Position numbers and translations under genes: made by a program. Below the pieces are notes generated by a model. It had not been told where the DNA came from, made no database searches, and saw only the letters and a program-made list of their open reading frames with translations. A stretch of 64,000 bases of DNA from Sphagnum magellanicum (lineage: Eukaryota; Streptophyta; Sphagnopsida; Sphagnales; Sphagnaceae). Numbering within the stretch: position 1 is the stretch's first letter; each line of letters begins with the position of its first letter. Location of the stretch: positions 34,276,001 to 34,340,000 of the forward strand of contig CM038908.1 of assembly GCA_021904315.1 (NCBI GenBank), written 5' to 3'. Of the stretch, positions 47,781 to 59,694 are shown in pieces.

Positions 47781-50209
47781 TTCTACAACTGCCCGGCGCT
47801 GTGTCTCTCTCCTCTGTCGGTTGCTGTCAACAAAGGTGAATGAAAAGCTGATAGTAGCACTGAGGAGATAGTAGTTTCTTTTGCAGGATGTTACATTCCA
47901 CCATATTCTTCAGTATTCTTTGGTGGCTAGAAATATGGCTTTCTACTTCTTTTATCTTGAAGAAGACAGTGAACATTTTAACACCTGAATGACAGTATAG
48001 TTGGAAGATGATTTAACATTGTATGAAGGAGCTTCTTTGTGAAGTGGCTCTCGGATTGAAAGGATTTGAACCATGAAAAATATTTCCTGAGGAAGCGCTT
48101 CTGTGTTATCTTTTTCTTGTTATGGATTGGCACTTTTGGGGGGGCGGGTCTGTAGAGTTTGGTGTCTCCGGGGCCACTTTGACATGCTCAGGGTTCTGCT
48201 ACATTTTCAAGCTTTGCTGCATCAGCCTCTATTGACCGATTTTCTCGAGGGCACACTCGCATAGATTGTGCACACAACCATAGATTCTGAATAAGGCACA
48301 CAAGTTTTTTGAGCAGGTTATGAGAATTTTTTTGGTTGACCTGAAACGAAATTCGTGTCAACTCTTTTAGGACATTTGAATTCTGACATTCTCTAAGTTG
48401 CTATTGCACTTGTGCTGAGCTGCCGCCCTCTGTGGGTTATCTCTTTCCATTTCCTGTCTTTTCATGATAGCTGCTCACTACCATTTCTCAAGTTTCTGTT
48501 GAAGTTCTCTAAACGTGCACATGTCTTTCACTGTTATTCTCTTTTGTTTTTGTTTTTTTCCTCCTCTATCCCTTAGGGCTGGGTTTGCTCTTTTCCCTGA
48601 CTGCTGATGTGTCTCAGATCTAAAATCACTATATGGCCTTGTTGTTTGGTTGAACCTCAATTTCATTGAGGTTTGGCAATTATGGAGGAGTTCCCAGTAA
48701 TTATAAAGATAGTCCTCTTTTTTAGCTCTAAATTTGCCTCCCTTCTGTTTAGATTATTGTATTTAAGCTTGTGGAGCCAGTTTCTGCATGTTTTACTCAC
48801 GCAGATCTTATGTTTAGCTAAGTTCAAGTGAATCTCTGATTGTGGGACAAATTGTTGTTTGCATGATGTCAATAGACGTGAACTGGGATAGAGGAGAGAG
48901 CATGGGTGTCTGTCTTGGATTGTAAGGCCAATGCTTGATTTCTTGTCAATTATGGGTGTCATTTCTTTGAAGGTAACCAAGAGAGACACCAACATTTGAT
49001 AGACCTGCTTCAAATTGGATTTATCAAGAGAAGAAAATGTCTGTCTCTCTTGGTTTACCTTCAAAAGCCATTGCTTTGAGATAACTAACAGTGTCATTGG
49101 ATACTGTCGGAAATTCTCATGTTGCAGCTCTCATGTTGGGCCCTTAAAACTGAAGGAAATGGATTAGGGTCACATATCTATGGAGATGGAGTAGCTTATT
49201 CTATTTTTGTGAAAGAGCCTCAGGTTGTGGGAATTGTGTTGAAGAAGCCTCTGGTAAAGCTGGTAAAGGTTTGCAGAAGAAGAGGACGGGATGAATGAAA
49301 CCAGCACTGATATGGTGCAGTTGGGGACATATATGCTAGTCTCAGAGCCATGGCCACCATTGCCAACATGTGCCTGTGTTGTAGCTCTAGAATTATTGAC
49401 ACAGGGGAGACTGATTAGAGCTGCTGTAGCTAAAGGTGATTTTACTGAATTACAATACCTCTCTTTCCAACAGTTTGTGTGAATCTTTAGCTTGCAGCAC
49501 ACAAATCTGCAAGCAATTTTTCTTATTTTATGTTTGAATTGTACATTGCATGTGTCATCCTGCCTTGATTTCTAGTTTTTTGTGTTGTGGCTTGTTGTGT
49601 AAGGCATGAAGCATGAACCTAGATAGATGCAACCTTGTTGCAGCTGAATTGGAGCAAATTTCTCATGTTGGTTCTTTTCAAATTAGTGTTATCATAATAA
49701 ACAATGATTTCAAAGTCATAAGCCAAGGGTTGACACCCACTAAACTAATGTAATTTCAAAAGCCATTAGCAAAAGCGTGTAGGAGTGAGTACTTTTAGTT
49801 CAGTTCACTCTTTAAAACAATTCAAGGCACCAATTTGAACAATCTTGTTCGTCACAAATAGGAAAAGCCAATAAGGCTATAACAACATTTAAGTGGCCAG
49901 TTCAGTGAAGAGAACTTCTGAAAACGATTTAAGGTTCCCGTTCCAACAATCTAATTGGCCACATACCTAGACTTCTTTGTAGGCACAAGCCTATTCCATT
50001 GACCTTGGCCATCTCCTTGCACAACTTGCTTCGTGTCACTAGTGATGGGTTTAGGTCCTAGGTTATTTGATTTCTCCTCTTAGGGTTACCCATTGTGCCG
50101 TTTGTGCTTTTGGGTGTTGTCTTTTGTTTGGACATTGGACGTCAACCTTTCTTTTTTGTTTCATGCCATGTGTTTTACCTTTATTTATTTACATCTATTT
50201 ATGTATATG
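47781..50209. other. RPL38 3' region and intergenic DNA
   Basis: The first few hundred bases are likely 3' UTR. The rest is moderately AT-rich. Several open frames up to 144 codons on the minus strand (48663-49097) lack recognisable domains and are probably fortuitous. Confidence 0.4.
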
Positions 50210-50217
50210 TTCTATAT

Positions 50218-51197
50218 CAGTGTTGTGTGTGTAAGTGTCAATAGCTGCATATATGGCGTGTAAATCCTGTGTAAGTCATTTACACTTACACACCCAACTT
50301 TTTACACTTACACTTATCCTGTTGGAGTGTATATTTTCTTTTTTATGCTTATACCCCGTGTAAATGTTTCGGGCTGTGTAATTGTAAATACGAAAAATTG
50401 TTTCTAAAGTCACCCTGTCTTCGGGCCTCCTTTCACCCCAAACCCTTCTTCCAGAGGTATCCATAAAGTCAGAAATTTTGATTAAATTTGGGAATGAAAT
50501 GCTGAAAATCAGCATTTAATGCACAAAGTTCAAGACTAATTATAGTAGCTCTCTCCCTTCTTTGGTTCCTGTGGGCTGCACGTCTTTTGGCCTTCTCTTT
50601 TGTTTTCCATGTGATGGTTTCGGCCATCTGGTTTTTTATTGGATTTTCTGATTATAGTAAGAGCAGTGAAAATATATGCAGCAATAGTGGAAGCGCTAAA
50701 TAAAAAGGAAAGATAGGGTGAAACTCAGTTCACCACAAAAATTGAGGTCCCCCTCCCACCCTTGAATGCTAATAATTTTCTTTATTTTTGGGTAAGTTTT
50801 TATTTTTTTGAATTTCACCTTATTTATGATCAAACTCGGGGCCCTAGTGTTGTTTTCCTTACTTTATAGATAATTTTATTATATATCTTTAACGACCATA
50901 CTTTCTTGCAAACTCATATGAATTAGTTGTGGGTGTGTATTTTGATAGGATTTTTTTTTTTTGCAACGGGGCATTTGGCTGACTTATCATCAAAAACATT
51001 ATGAAATCTCCCCTCCTCAAGTAAAAGTCACATTTGTTTTGCATTATTTTATATTTACATTATTTTACATAATCATGTAAAATCATATATAGATATATAT
51101 ACATTGTTTTATTGGATTTTGAAAAATTATATAAATATATTTATTTTTAAGCTTTACACGTTGTGGAAGTCCCGAACCATTTACACACACAACACTG
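50218..51197. mobile_element. Non-autonomous hAT element (980 bp) with TIRs and TSD
   Basis: The left end reads CAGTGTTGTGTGTGTAAGTG; the right end complement reads CAGTGTTGTGTGTGTAAATG, so the 20-bp terminal inverted repeats differ at one position. An 8-bp duplication flanks it: TTCTATAT at 50210-50217 and TTCTATAC at 51198-51205 (7/8). Both facts are hallmarks of hAT elements. GTGTAA or its complement recurs many times in the left 180 bp and near the right end, like transposase-binding subterminal motifs. No transposase frame is present. Confidence 0.85.
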
Positions 51198-51205
51198 TTC
51201 TATAC

Positions 51206-51867
51206 CAATACTAGAAACCTAACGTTTGTCTATATAGAGACCCATGATATTTTTCCAGATTGAAGTTGCCCTTTCTCCACCAAAAAAAAATAGGGAAAAG
51301 TTTTGGAAAGTTATGTTTTTCTGTTGTAAATTCGACTAATTTCAATGAATTGTGGAAAATTTCCCCCAATTTTCGATGTTAATTAAAAAAAAAACCCCAC
51401 TCTTACAGACGCTGGACAGGGTTAAATGGGCTGGAAAATTAGAAAAAGAAAAAAAACGCTATACTGGAATTAGGGTTTGGAGTACAGACAGCCCTAAAAC
51501 TGCGCACCAGCCAATACGCTTGCTGTTTGATAACCGTTGCACGAGCCCAATTCCGTTTTGACCTACGAGCTTTATCGTTGGCGTGTGCTCGAGGGAGGAA
51601 GTGAGGCGCACCGCGACAGATTTGCAGTCAGACAGATTGATAGACGGATTGATTGTGGATGGGTTTTTGCCTTCATTGGTGATGTTGCATTCGGTGTTAT
51701 GAGCTTTGATTCTTGAGCAGTGTTTTCATGATGGTTTAGAAGGCTTGTTGTTTGCTTTTGGTTGGTGCTGCTGGTGATGACGGTGTGAGTGGAGGAGGAG
51801 ACGGAGGATACTGGGGAAGGAAGGGATTGCGTTGTTGAATTTTGAAGGTGAGAAGTGGGAGACAAGG
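51206..51867 (+). promoter_or_regulatory. TAF15-like gene promoter and 5' UTR
   Basis: A telo-box complement TTAGGGTTT lies at 51470-51478. The block at 51325-51400 resembles 47210-47285 upstream of RPL38 (shared GGAAAATTTC and AATTTTCGAT). The leader becomes G-rich before the ATG at 51868. Confidence 0.45.
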
Positions 51868-54800
51868 ATGATGGGCTTTGGTGGTGGTGGTGGTGGTGGT
51901 GGTCTGCTGGCGCCTTTGCCTACCAGTGCCATCTATGTTTCCAACTTGCCTTCTGGTACTGATGAGAACTTGCTAGCTGATCATTTTGGAAAGATTGGCT
52001 TGCTCAAGGTAAGGAATTCTTTTTTTCTCCTTTTCCCCTCCCCTCCCCTCCATCTCCCCCTCTTGTTCCTCTTCTCCAACTGATTGGGCAATTATTTGGG
52101 TTCCAACTTTTTTGAGGTTTGATCTTCTCCGGTAATATTATTTCGCTGTGGGTTTGTGAGTGAATCCCCCACCAAATCCACCACGAAACAAATACCAGAT
52201 TGTTTTGCTGCAGGTCTGTTTAGCAAATCTGGTGTTAGGTCGTTTGCTTGAGCTTATGCTCTCATCTTCAACACAAGGGACGCTGAGGGGCATGTTTTTT
52301 AGGGTTGAACCTGGAGACCCTCGTACTACTTTTTACTGCAGTTTTGGGAAATGCCTCACACTCTGCATTGATAGTGTATAGATGCCTACAGTTGTCTGGT
52401 TGAATTTTCTTGCTCTGGTATGTCTAGCGATTTTGATGTGTATCAATGAAATAGGGAAAGTGGGCTGCATATTGTGAAAGCTATTGACTTGTGTAGTACA
52501 ATGACAAGAAAAAGGAATGACTATCAGTGTGTGCTGAACAATTGTCACCTTTAGGGTTGCAACCTTTTGCTTTGGAAGTTGGTCTCTTTTTATGAACTGG
52601 AAGGGAACTGATTTTGTTCCCTAATTCTTGCAATGGTCATAGCTCTACGCCCTCCAATGAGCCAAGGGTTCAGCCTGAGGTCCATGGCAAACGGCACTGA
52701 CAGCAGTGCTTTCCCCTTCATAAAAACCAAGGTGCACTATTATAAGGATGGCCCAGATGTATTCAAATGAATGCTGCAGATCACCTTACAACAAATCTCC
52801 CTCAACTTAGGGATATTCCATGTAATCTCCCCTGCCTCCAGCGGAATTATGAGAAATATCCAGGAATGGGAAATTGTTGTTGGGGAGCTTCCCCAGACTA
52901 CACTATGATTTTCAGAGGTTTTTAGGTATCACTACATTGGGGTAATCACAGTACTTTTCTTCTTCAGTTTTGTGACATACCAAGCATTTTTTAGGTTAGT
53001 AACAAAGTTTGCCATTTGTTTTTGCACCAAGTTTCCATCGGGAGCCTGCAATGTTCTTGAGGCAAGAGTAAGTGTCATTAAATTTTTGGTTTCTCTGTTT
53101 TGCAGAGAGATAAGCGAACTAACCTTCCAAAGATATGGATCTATCGGGACAAGGTGACAAATCAACCAAAAGGAGATGCTACTGTCACATATGAAGACCC
53201 GCATGCTGCAGGTGCTGCAGTAGAGTGGTTCAACAACACAGACTTCCATGGCAATGTTATTAGTGTCTCCATTGCAGAAAGCAAGAAGGATGTTGCAGCT
53301 GTGATGCCAATAGAATCAGTTCTGCCCACGACTCATAATTCTATGCCAGGCCTTCCAGAATATGATCCTCAAGTGGTTGGGGAATATGGGGAGAATTATG
53401 GAGAAATGGGTGGAGAGGGTGGACCAGCTGGGTCAGCTGGTGCTGGGCGAGGGAGAGGGCAAGGGGATGGCAAACCATGGCAACAGGAGGGGGATTGGCC
53501 ATGTCCAAATCCAAGGTCTGTGATGACTTTGGTGAGCAGTATCAGGCTAACTTGAAACCATTCAAATACTTTTCATGTCTGCAAAAGGCTTTGAAATTGC
53601 ACAATATATACCCTTGATGCATTATTTTGAACAGAAGATTGCTGTGGGACTCCTGTATTCAGGAGTTGTAAAAGATCATGGAGGGTAAAGCAATGGAGTA
53701 GGCAGGTGTTGCTGGCTGTAGGGCTCGTATTACTGGGTTGAGCAGCTTCTTACTTCGATTTCACATCCTGGATCAGTTTCTTGAGTGCTGTGGTTGGTGT
53801 TCATGAAATTTCTGTATGCAGGACAAGGCATCTTAAACTAGATTGACTTTTCCTCTTGTTTTTGTGCTCATTTGTGCATTTTGTGGATGCAGCTGTGCCA
53901 ACATCAACTTTGCATTTAGAGGGGTTTGTAATCGGTGTGGCACAGCGCGTCCAGCTGGAAATGGGGGTGGTGGAGGTGGGCTGGGTGGTGGACGTGGACG
54001 GGGGCGTGGGCCTCCTGATGCTGGTAGTAAGGGGGGACGTGGCCCTGGTGGACCTCCTGGCCTTTTTGGCCCCAATGACTGGAATTGTCCAATGTAAGAT
54101 CCGTTATCTTCTTGTTTTTCTAAATTGTAGTGTTTCAAACATTTGATATTGATGAATGTATGTGCCTTCACAAGCTTGCAATCCACTATGCTGTTGTCAG
54201 AAACAGTCACTTTCTTGAGGTCATCATCCTTGTAGCAGATATACTGGGTGATTCTACTGAGATGTTGACTACTATGAGTGTTGCATTGGAGGCTTCTGAG
54301 TGCTGTGTGCACTTAGTTTAGAGGAAAGGTGGTTTTGGCAGGTGTGGGAACATAAACTGGGCAAAGCGTACAAAATGCAACATCTGCAACACTTCCCGAC
54401 CTGGTCTCAGTGAAGGCGGTGCAAGGTATATAACAATCTCTTTGTAATTGTTGTGAAAGCGACAAGTTGATTCCAACTTTAGCCAAACACTGATATGGAT
54501 GCCACAATGAATGCAAGTCTCTGGAAAACATACTGAAGGTGCAAAAAAGAGCATAGCATTGTTTTGTCCTGCTTCTCAAACACAAAGGGAAATAAGTATC
54601 CTTGTGCTCCATGTTACTAGTTGTCATTTATCTGAGGCCTCCAGAATGCCAATCTGTCCCATTGAGTGCAAAATTTGTGAGGATATCTTGAGATTGCTGT
54701 TACTTCATCTCTAGATTTAAATGAGATCGTGCATTGAGATGGATCCTTGGTTGCAGTTGCAAGTCATGTATGTCAGTATCTCTTGTTAAGATGTGGGCAC

Positions 54801-55666
54801 TTGTGTGGTTGCAGAGAGGGTCGAGCAGGAGGTTACAAAGAATTTGATGAGGCTGAGATTGAGGAGACCAAGCGCAGGCGGAAGGAACTAGAAGAGGTTG
54901 GTGGGCTGTCTTACCAAATTGATGCTACAATCTTTTAACATAAACTCTGGCCTATGGATTGTTATGAGGATTGTTCTGGTGGATCTGAATTCTGCTTCAG
55001 CTTGTTTGGTCATCATGTATGGTTATTGAGCTCAAATGTACTGTAGTGCTCAGATGTAAGACTTATGGTGCTTAAATTCTGGTTTGAACTGGCAAGATTG
55101 GTCTGTGAAATTTATTTTACATGTGCCAGGATGATGGGGAAATGTATGACGAATTTGGTGTTCTCAAAAAGAAGTTCCGGACAAAGGCCAAGCAAGGTGA
55201 AGCCCAGGTGCAAGCAGTTCAACCAACCACTGGTGGAGCTGGGAAAGCTGGGTGGGACAAGGAGGAATTGGGGGTGATTGAGGGGCAGACCAAAGAAAAA
55301 AGTAAGGAGCGCAGTAGTCATCGAGATGATAATGGGCGTGATCAATCTTCAGGGAGAAGGAGTGACCAGGACCCAGAAGGAGGTTGGAATGGACATCGGT
55401 CTTCAAGAGATGACATTAGGGACATTGATTATGAGCGAGATAGAGGAGATAGAGGACGTGGGAGAGATGACAAGGAGAGTGACCGAGACATGTACCGCAA
55501 CAAGGACCAAGATTGGGACAGAGACAGGGATCGAGAACGTAGCCGGGAGCAAGACCGTGACCGGGGTCGTGGTGGCAAGGATCGAGACCGGGATAGGGAG
55601 TATAAGGATCGGCAGTGGCCAAGGGAACGAGAACGTGTACGAGAGCGTGACAGATTCTTGGATTAG
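51868..55666 (+). CDS. TAF15: TAF15/FUS-like RNA-binding protein (RRM plus two RanBP2 zinc fingers), 484 aa
   Basis: Nuclear RNA-binding protein of the FET-like class. Arabidopsis TAF15 proteins are TFIID-associated, and TAF15b acts in autonomous flowering and stress granules. Exons: 51868-52008, 53106-53515, 53893-54093, 54342-54425, 54815-54896, 55130-55666; the frame closes. After a poly-Gly start, the RRM spans about 21-105 with RNP2 IYVSNL (22-27) and RNP1-like KGDATVTY (69-76). ZnF1 is at about 177-208 (DWPCPNPSC, VCNRCGTARP) and ZnF2 at about 246-273 (DWNCPMCGNINW, KCNICN). An RGG/Gly-rich linker lies between them. Exon 6 encodes an Arg/Asp/Glu-rich tail. Start is 51868 or 51871; the TTG upstream is unlikely. 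Arabidopsis TAF15 is shorter (about 370 aa), the difference lying mostly in the linker and tail. Confidence 0.95.
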
Positions 55667-57450
55667 TAGTAATCATCTTACCTCACCCTCTTTGTCCATT
55701 CTTTTGCTTTTCAGTCTTCCCTCTAGGTTGGGGTAACAGGATGCTTTTCCCCTCTTCTGTTTGGTTTAGGAGTTCAGGTAAGTATGGGAACCTCACCTTC
55801 TCTGAGGTTAAGGTGAAATCCTTTGCGTGTGGAAGTCAGAGTTCCAACCGCTCTAGAGGAGCAGTTTAATGGGCAAAGTTACAAATTAGAGTACTTGAAC
55901 TACCAGCTGCTTCTGATCAACTTAGCAAAAGTAGTTGTTCAGAAGAGCTAGATGTGCAGAGCTAAAAAATGGGGAGTGTTTCATTGTGACTTCAAATGAC
56001 AGTCTAACACAGTTTTGCCCAAGACACTGAATGAGAGTCTTCACAGGAGAGTTGCTGGGTCAATGATTTGAGATGAGAGAGGGAAGCACAATGGTTCCTA
56101 ATGCCAGTTTTGAGACTCAAGGGAAAGTTAAAAATGAAACTGTCAAATGCATAGGTGGGCACACTTTTACAGATCTGGGCCAGGGAGTTCTCATGAATGT
56201 CTGGTATTTGGGGCCTACATTGGTAACTTGAGCTCTCAATTATTCTTAACGATATTGTTTCATGAACATTTTCACTTCCATCTTGCATCGGAAAAGTTTC
56301 TAGAGTCCATGTCAAAGTTGGAAGTGTTTATGAGTTCTGCAGGATGCATGTGACACTTTGCTGTCTACCCATAGTAATAGGATCCACAAGACAACAAAAA
56401 CAAAAAATGTAGAGTTAGGGGGTTGAGAATCTCATCACCCATACCGTGCTGCTTTCTTATTTGGTTTTGAGATGTATCACTTGGTGGGCTAAAAACCTGT
56501 GCGAGTTGCAAGAATACTCACAGATAGCCCTACTGGCATTTAAAGAAATTCTGGTTCATCCTGAATGACCAAGCTGACCAGGAGGAAGGCATGGGACCCC
56601 CCTGCATTTCAAGACGAGATGGTTCTGAAAGTTTTGTTTCATGCACCATCCAGTTGTAGTAGGACCTTGTTTGTAAAGCAATTGGGCCCTCAACTGGCTG
56701 TTTGATTCTGTCCCCGAATCCATGTAGTAAATGTTGTAAAGCTTCACTTCACAACATTACTTACATATGCTGACTCTGTGAGTATTTCTTCAGCTTTAGC
56801 TTTTAGAAATAAGGGTAAGAGAGACACTTCTGTAATGACACTTGGTTGGCAGACTCCAGCATCAGTTCAACTGATTGACACTAGAATCACAATTTTCATT
56901 TCAACTAATTGAGTCTCTTGAGTGCTAGCCAACATCACGTCTGAGTCTTCCCATTGCTTCCGGAAAGGCAACAGAAACTCAGGACGCAGATTGTGTATAA
57001 TGGTTTGCCCAAGTTTTTGGGAAGATTATTATATGCTTATCTACACCCACTGTTGGGAGCTGATGAACTCAGTGGGTAGTCATGGCTGCTCGTCACTGCT
57101 GTTCGTGATGAAGGTGATGGTCTGTCACTTTGTGAGCGACTCTCATGAGGTTATGACTGCACTCATTGTCGTGTTACCTTTAATTGTTGTTGTGGAGATT
57201 TCTCTGCAACTTCATCGATCTTTTCATTTCAACTAATTCCCCACTAATTGAAAAGTGGCTGCTACCAACTACTAGAGGATGTACTTCCAACTGGAAATTA
57301 TACTATGTATGAACATGGGGATGCAAAGTCATGTTTCAAATTGACCTTTATTCATCCTCATGTTTGTGCTATAATAATCTTGAAATGTACAATGTGCTCT
57401 TGTTCATTTGGTAGTGTTTGTGTGCAGTTGAGATCGTGTTAATACATATC
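55667..57450. other. TAF15-like 3' region and intergenic DNA
   Basis: Probably includes the 3' UTR. Short frames on both strands are not conserved and no gene is recognised. Confidence 0.4.
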
Positions 57451-59490
57451 ATGTTGAAATTCATAACAATATTATGCTTATTGTAATCTTCATGGCATGA
57501 CATAAAAAGACATTGAACAAAAGGGGACGTCATGTTTGAACTTGAAAAAAATTGTTTGACTATTATAAAATATGACTTGGAATAAATGTGCTTGTGAAAA
57601 TGATGAAGAGTCTAAAGTCAATTGAAGGCTAGAGGCCTTTGATCATGTTAATGCTTATCATTATTTCAATACGTGCAAGAGCATGAGAGCAAGCTTAGAC
57701 GCTTGGTTGCAAACTTAAAGGTGGTAGGTGCATGAAGACTTGAAGATTTGTAAAGAATAGATCTTCACAGGGAAGTTAAAAAAGAAAGTGCACTAGGTGT
57801 AGCATAAGGGGTAGAATAAGAACCATAAGCAATAAGTTACAACAATCAAATTTGATTTTCTACTTAATTTGAAAAAAACATGGCACCCAAAAAAAAAGTC
57901 CTTAAAGATTGTGGATATAAAAATGATAAACCATATCCTTACACTATCGTTTTCTTATTACACATTTGCTAAGTACATGTGCCATTGATGTCATGATGTT
58001 TGATGACCTATATGGTATAAGTTTATGAAAACTTGCCAATGATCAATAAAAAGGGGAGGAAAAAAAACACCAAATGATTAATCTTACAAAGAGGGTGAAC
58101 CGTTAAAGGAATGAAAACAAGTCAAGTACTCAAATCTCCAGTTGTGAGAAACAAATCAGATAAGGAGAGGGAAAGGGGAGGAACACTCGAAGGAACACCT
58201 AGGAACCCTTAATTAAAAAAAATTCTCACTTACAATAATAGAACATCCTGAAATAAAAGTTATTTGCGCTTGCTACAATACCATTGACACTCTTTGCTTG
58301 TAAAACAGAGAAAGGCTTCCAATACCTTTCGCTATTCACACCATGGTAGCACATCAATGAAAAAAATTGTTTACATGCTAATGCAAACACCCAAATACTT
58401 CTATGGTAGAATGAAAAACAAGTCCACTAGGTATCAATTGTGATAAAAACCATCTTTAGCTTGAGTCACAATTATCATGATAACATCACGAAATAAAATT
58501 ATTCATGAATCAAATATGCTTGAGTGTATGGTATGATGACATTAGTTTATGTTCAAACACCATCCATTGACAACATAATATTAACCTATCGACACAAAGG
58601 TTGAACATGTGATGAAAGAAGGAGGGTTTGTTCATGTAAAATGTCATGTCTCACATCTTTTGCAATAGACACAAATGCATTCCACATTCCTCACTATAGA
58701 CACAACTACCCCATATAGCATCATGAGGGGCCATCCTCACCATGGGCACAATAAAGAAAATGGATCCCCATAAGATCCAAAAGTTAATCACAAATGCAAT
58801 GTGAAAAATCAAGTAATAAGAGACAAAAGAGACCAACTAAATGCGCAATATGATGAGAAAAACTTCTAAAACCAACTAGAAAAAAAATTCACTAAGTGAA
58901 CAACCATGCACTTGCATTGGATCCCACACAAGATCTCAAGTGTGTTTGATGCAAATTAAAAAGAAATTAAAAGTTGATGCTATAGAAAACTCGTTCAATT
59001 TGTATGGGAAAAATTACAAAATCTGTAGCTTCCATGTTGTCCAAATTTGAAAAATATTCATCACTTGTAGTTTTCATTTGGTCCACATATTGAGGAATGA
59101 ATGTTCATGGAGTGTGAATATTGATAATTTTTAATTTTCTTTTCTAGGAATTTCATGTACACAAATTTTGAGCAAAATTTCATCAAATGACATTTAAATT
59201 TTTTTTTGATGAAATTCATGTTTTTTGACCTGTAGTTGTCACATTTTGAAAAAAATCTTTAAAAAAAAATGAAACTCACCAGGTTCTATCCTAAGTTGTA
59301 GCAAGTAGCCCAAAATGTAGAAGATACTGGATTTTATCTAGATTTTATATTTTGTTATTACCAAATCTGGCTAAATCATCTTATGAATGATCGCCACTTT
59401 GGCTACATCACAAAATTAAAAAAGAAAACCTTGAAATCTTCATCAAACATCTCCTATCGCCTCGTCCTAGGTCCCTTATTTTGAAAATAC
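57451..59490. other. AT-rich intergenic DNA
   Basis: No gene, RNA or clear repeat recognised. Confidence 0.4.
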
Positions 59491-59534
59491 CCCCATCCTA
59501 GGGCTTTACCCTACACATAATAGACGCTCGCCGC

Positions 59535-59694
59535 TCATGACGACGACGACGACTTCGGTCTCTCCGCTCCGGTGAACTTGTTGAGCGCTCACGATGGTCA
59601 CGATGACTTCGTTCGCTCCGATGAACCTGTCGACCGATCATGACGACGACGACTTCCGTTCGTTCTCTCCTTTCCGATGAACCTGTCGGGTCCG
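59535..59694 (-). repeat. Three-unit tandem repeat encoding an Arg/Ser-rich stretch
   Basis: Three diverged units of 49-57 bp start at 59535, 59589 and 59638; each has a GACGACGAC-like part, then CTTCGNTC and GATGAACCTGTCG. On the minus strand the frames are Arg/Ser/Glu-rich (ERRDRSRRRRHERR), resembling RS domains. No start, splice context or partner domain confirms a gene. Confidence 0.5.

Noticed and set aside
48663-49097. 144-codon minus-strand frame downstream of RPL38
   Set aside because: Amino-acid composition and sequence look random, no domain is recognisable, and it lies in probable 3' UTR/intergenic DNA.
51832-51867. In-frame upstream extension of the TAF15-like protein
   Set aside because: It begins at TTG, not ATG, and has no counterpart in the family; the ATG at 51868 or 51871 is preferred.
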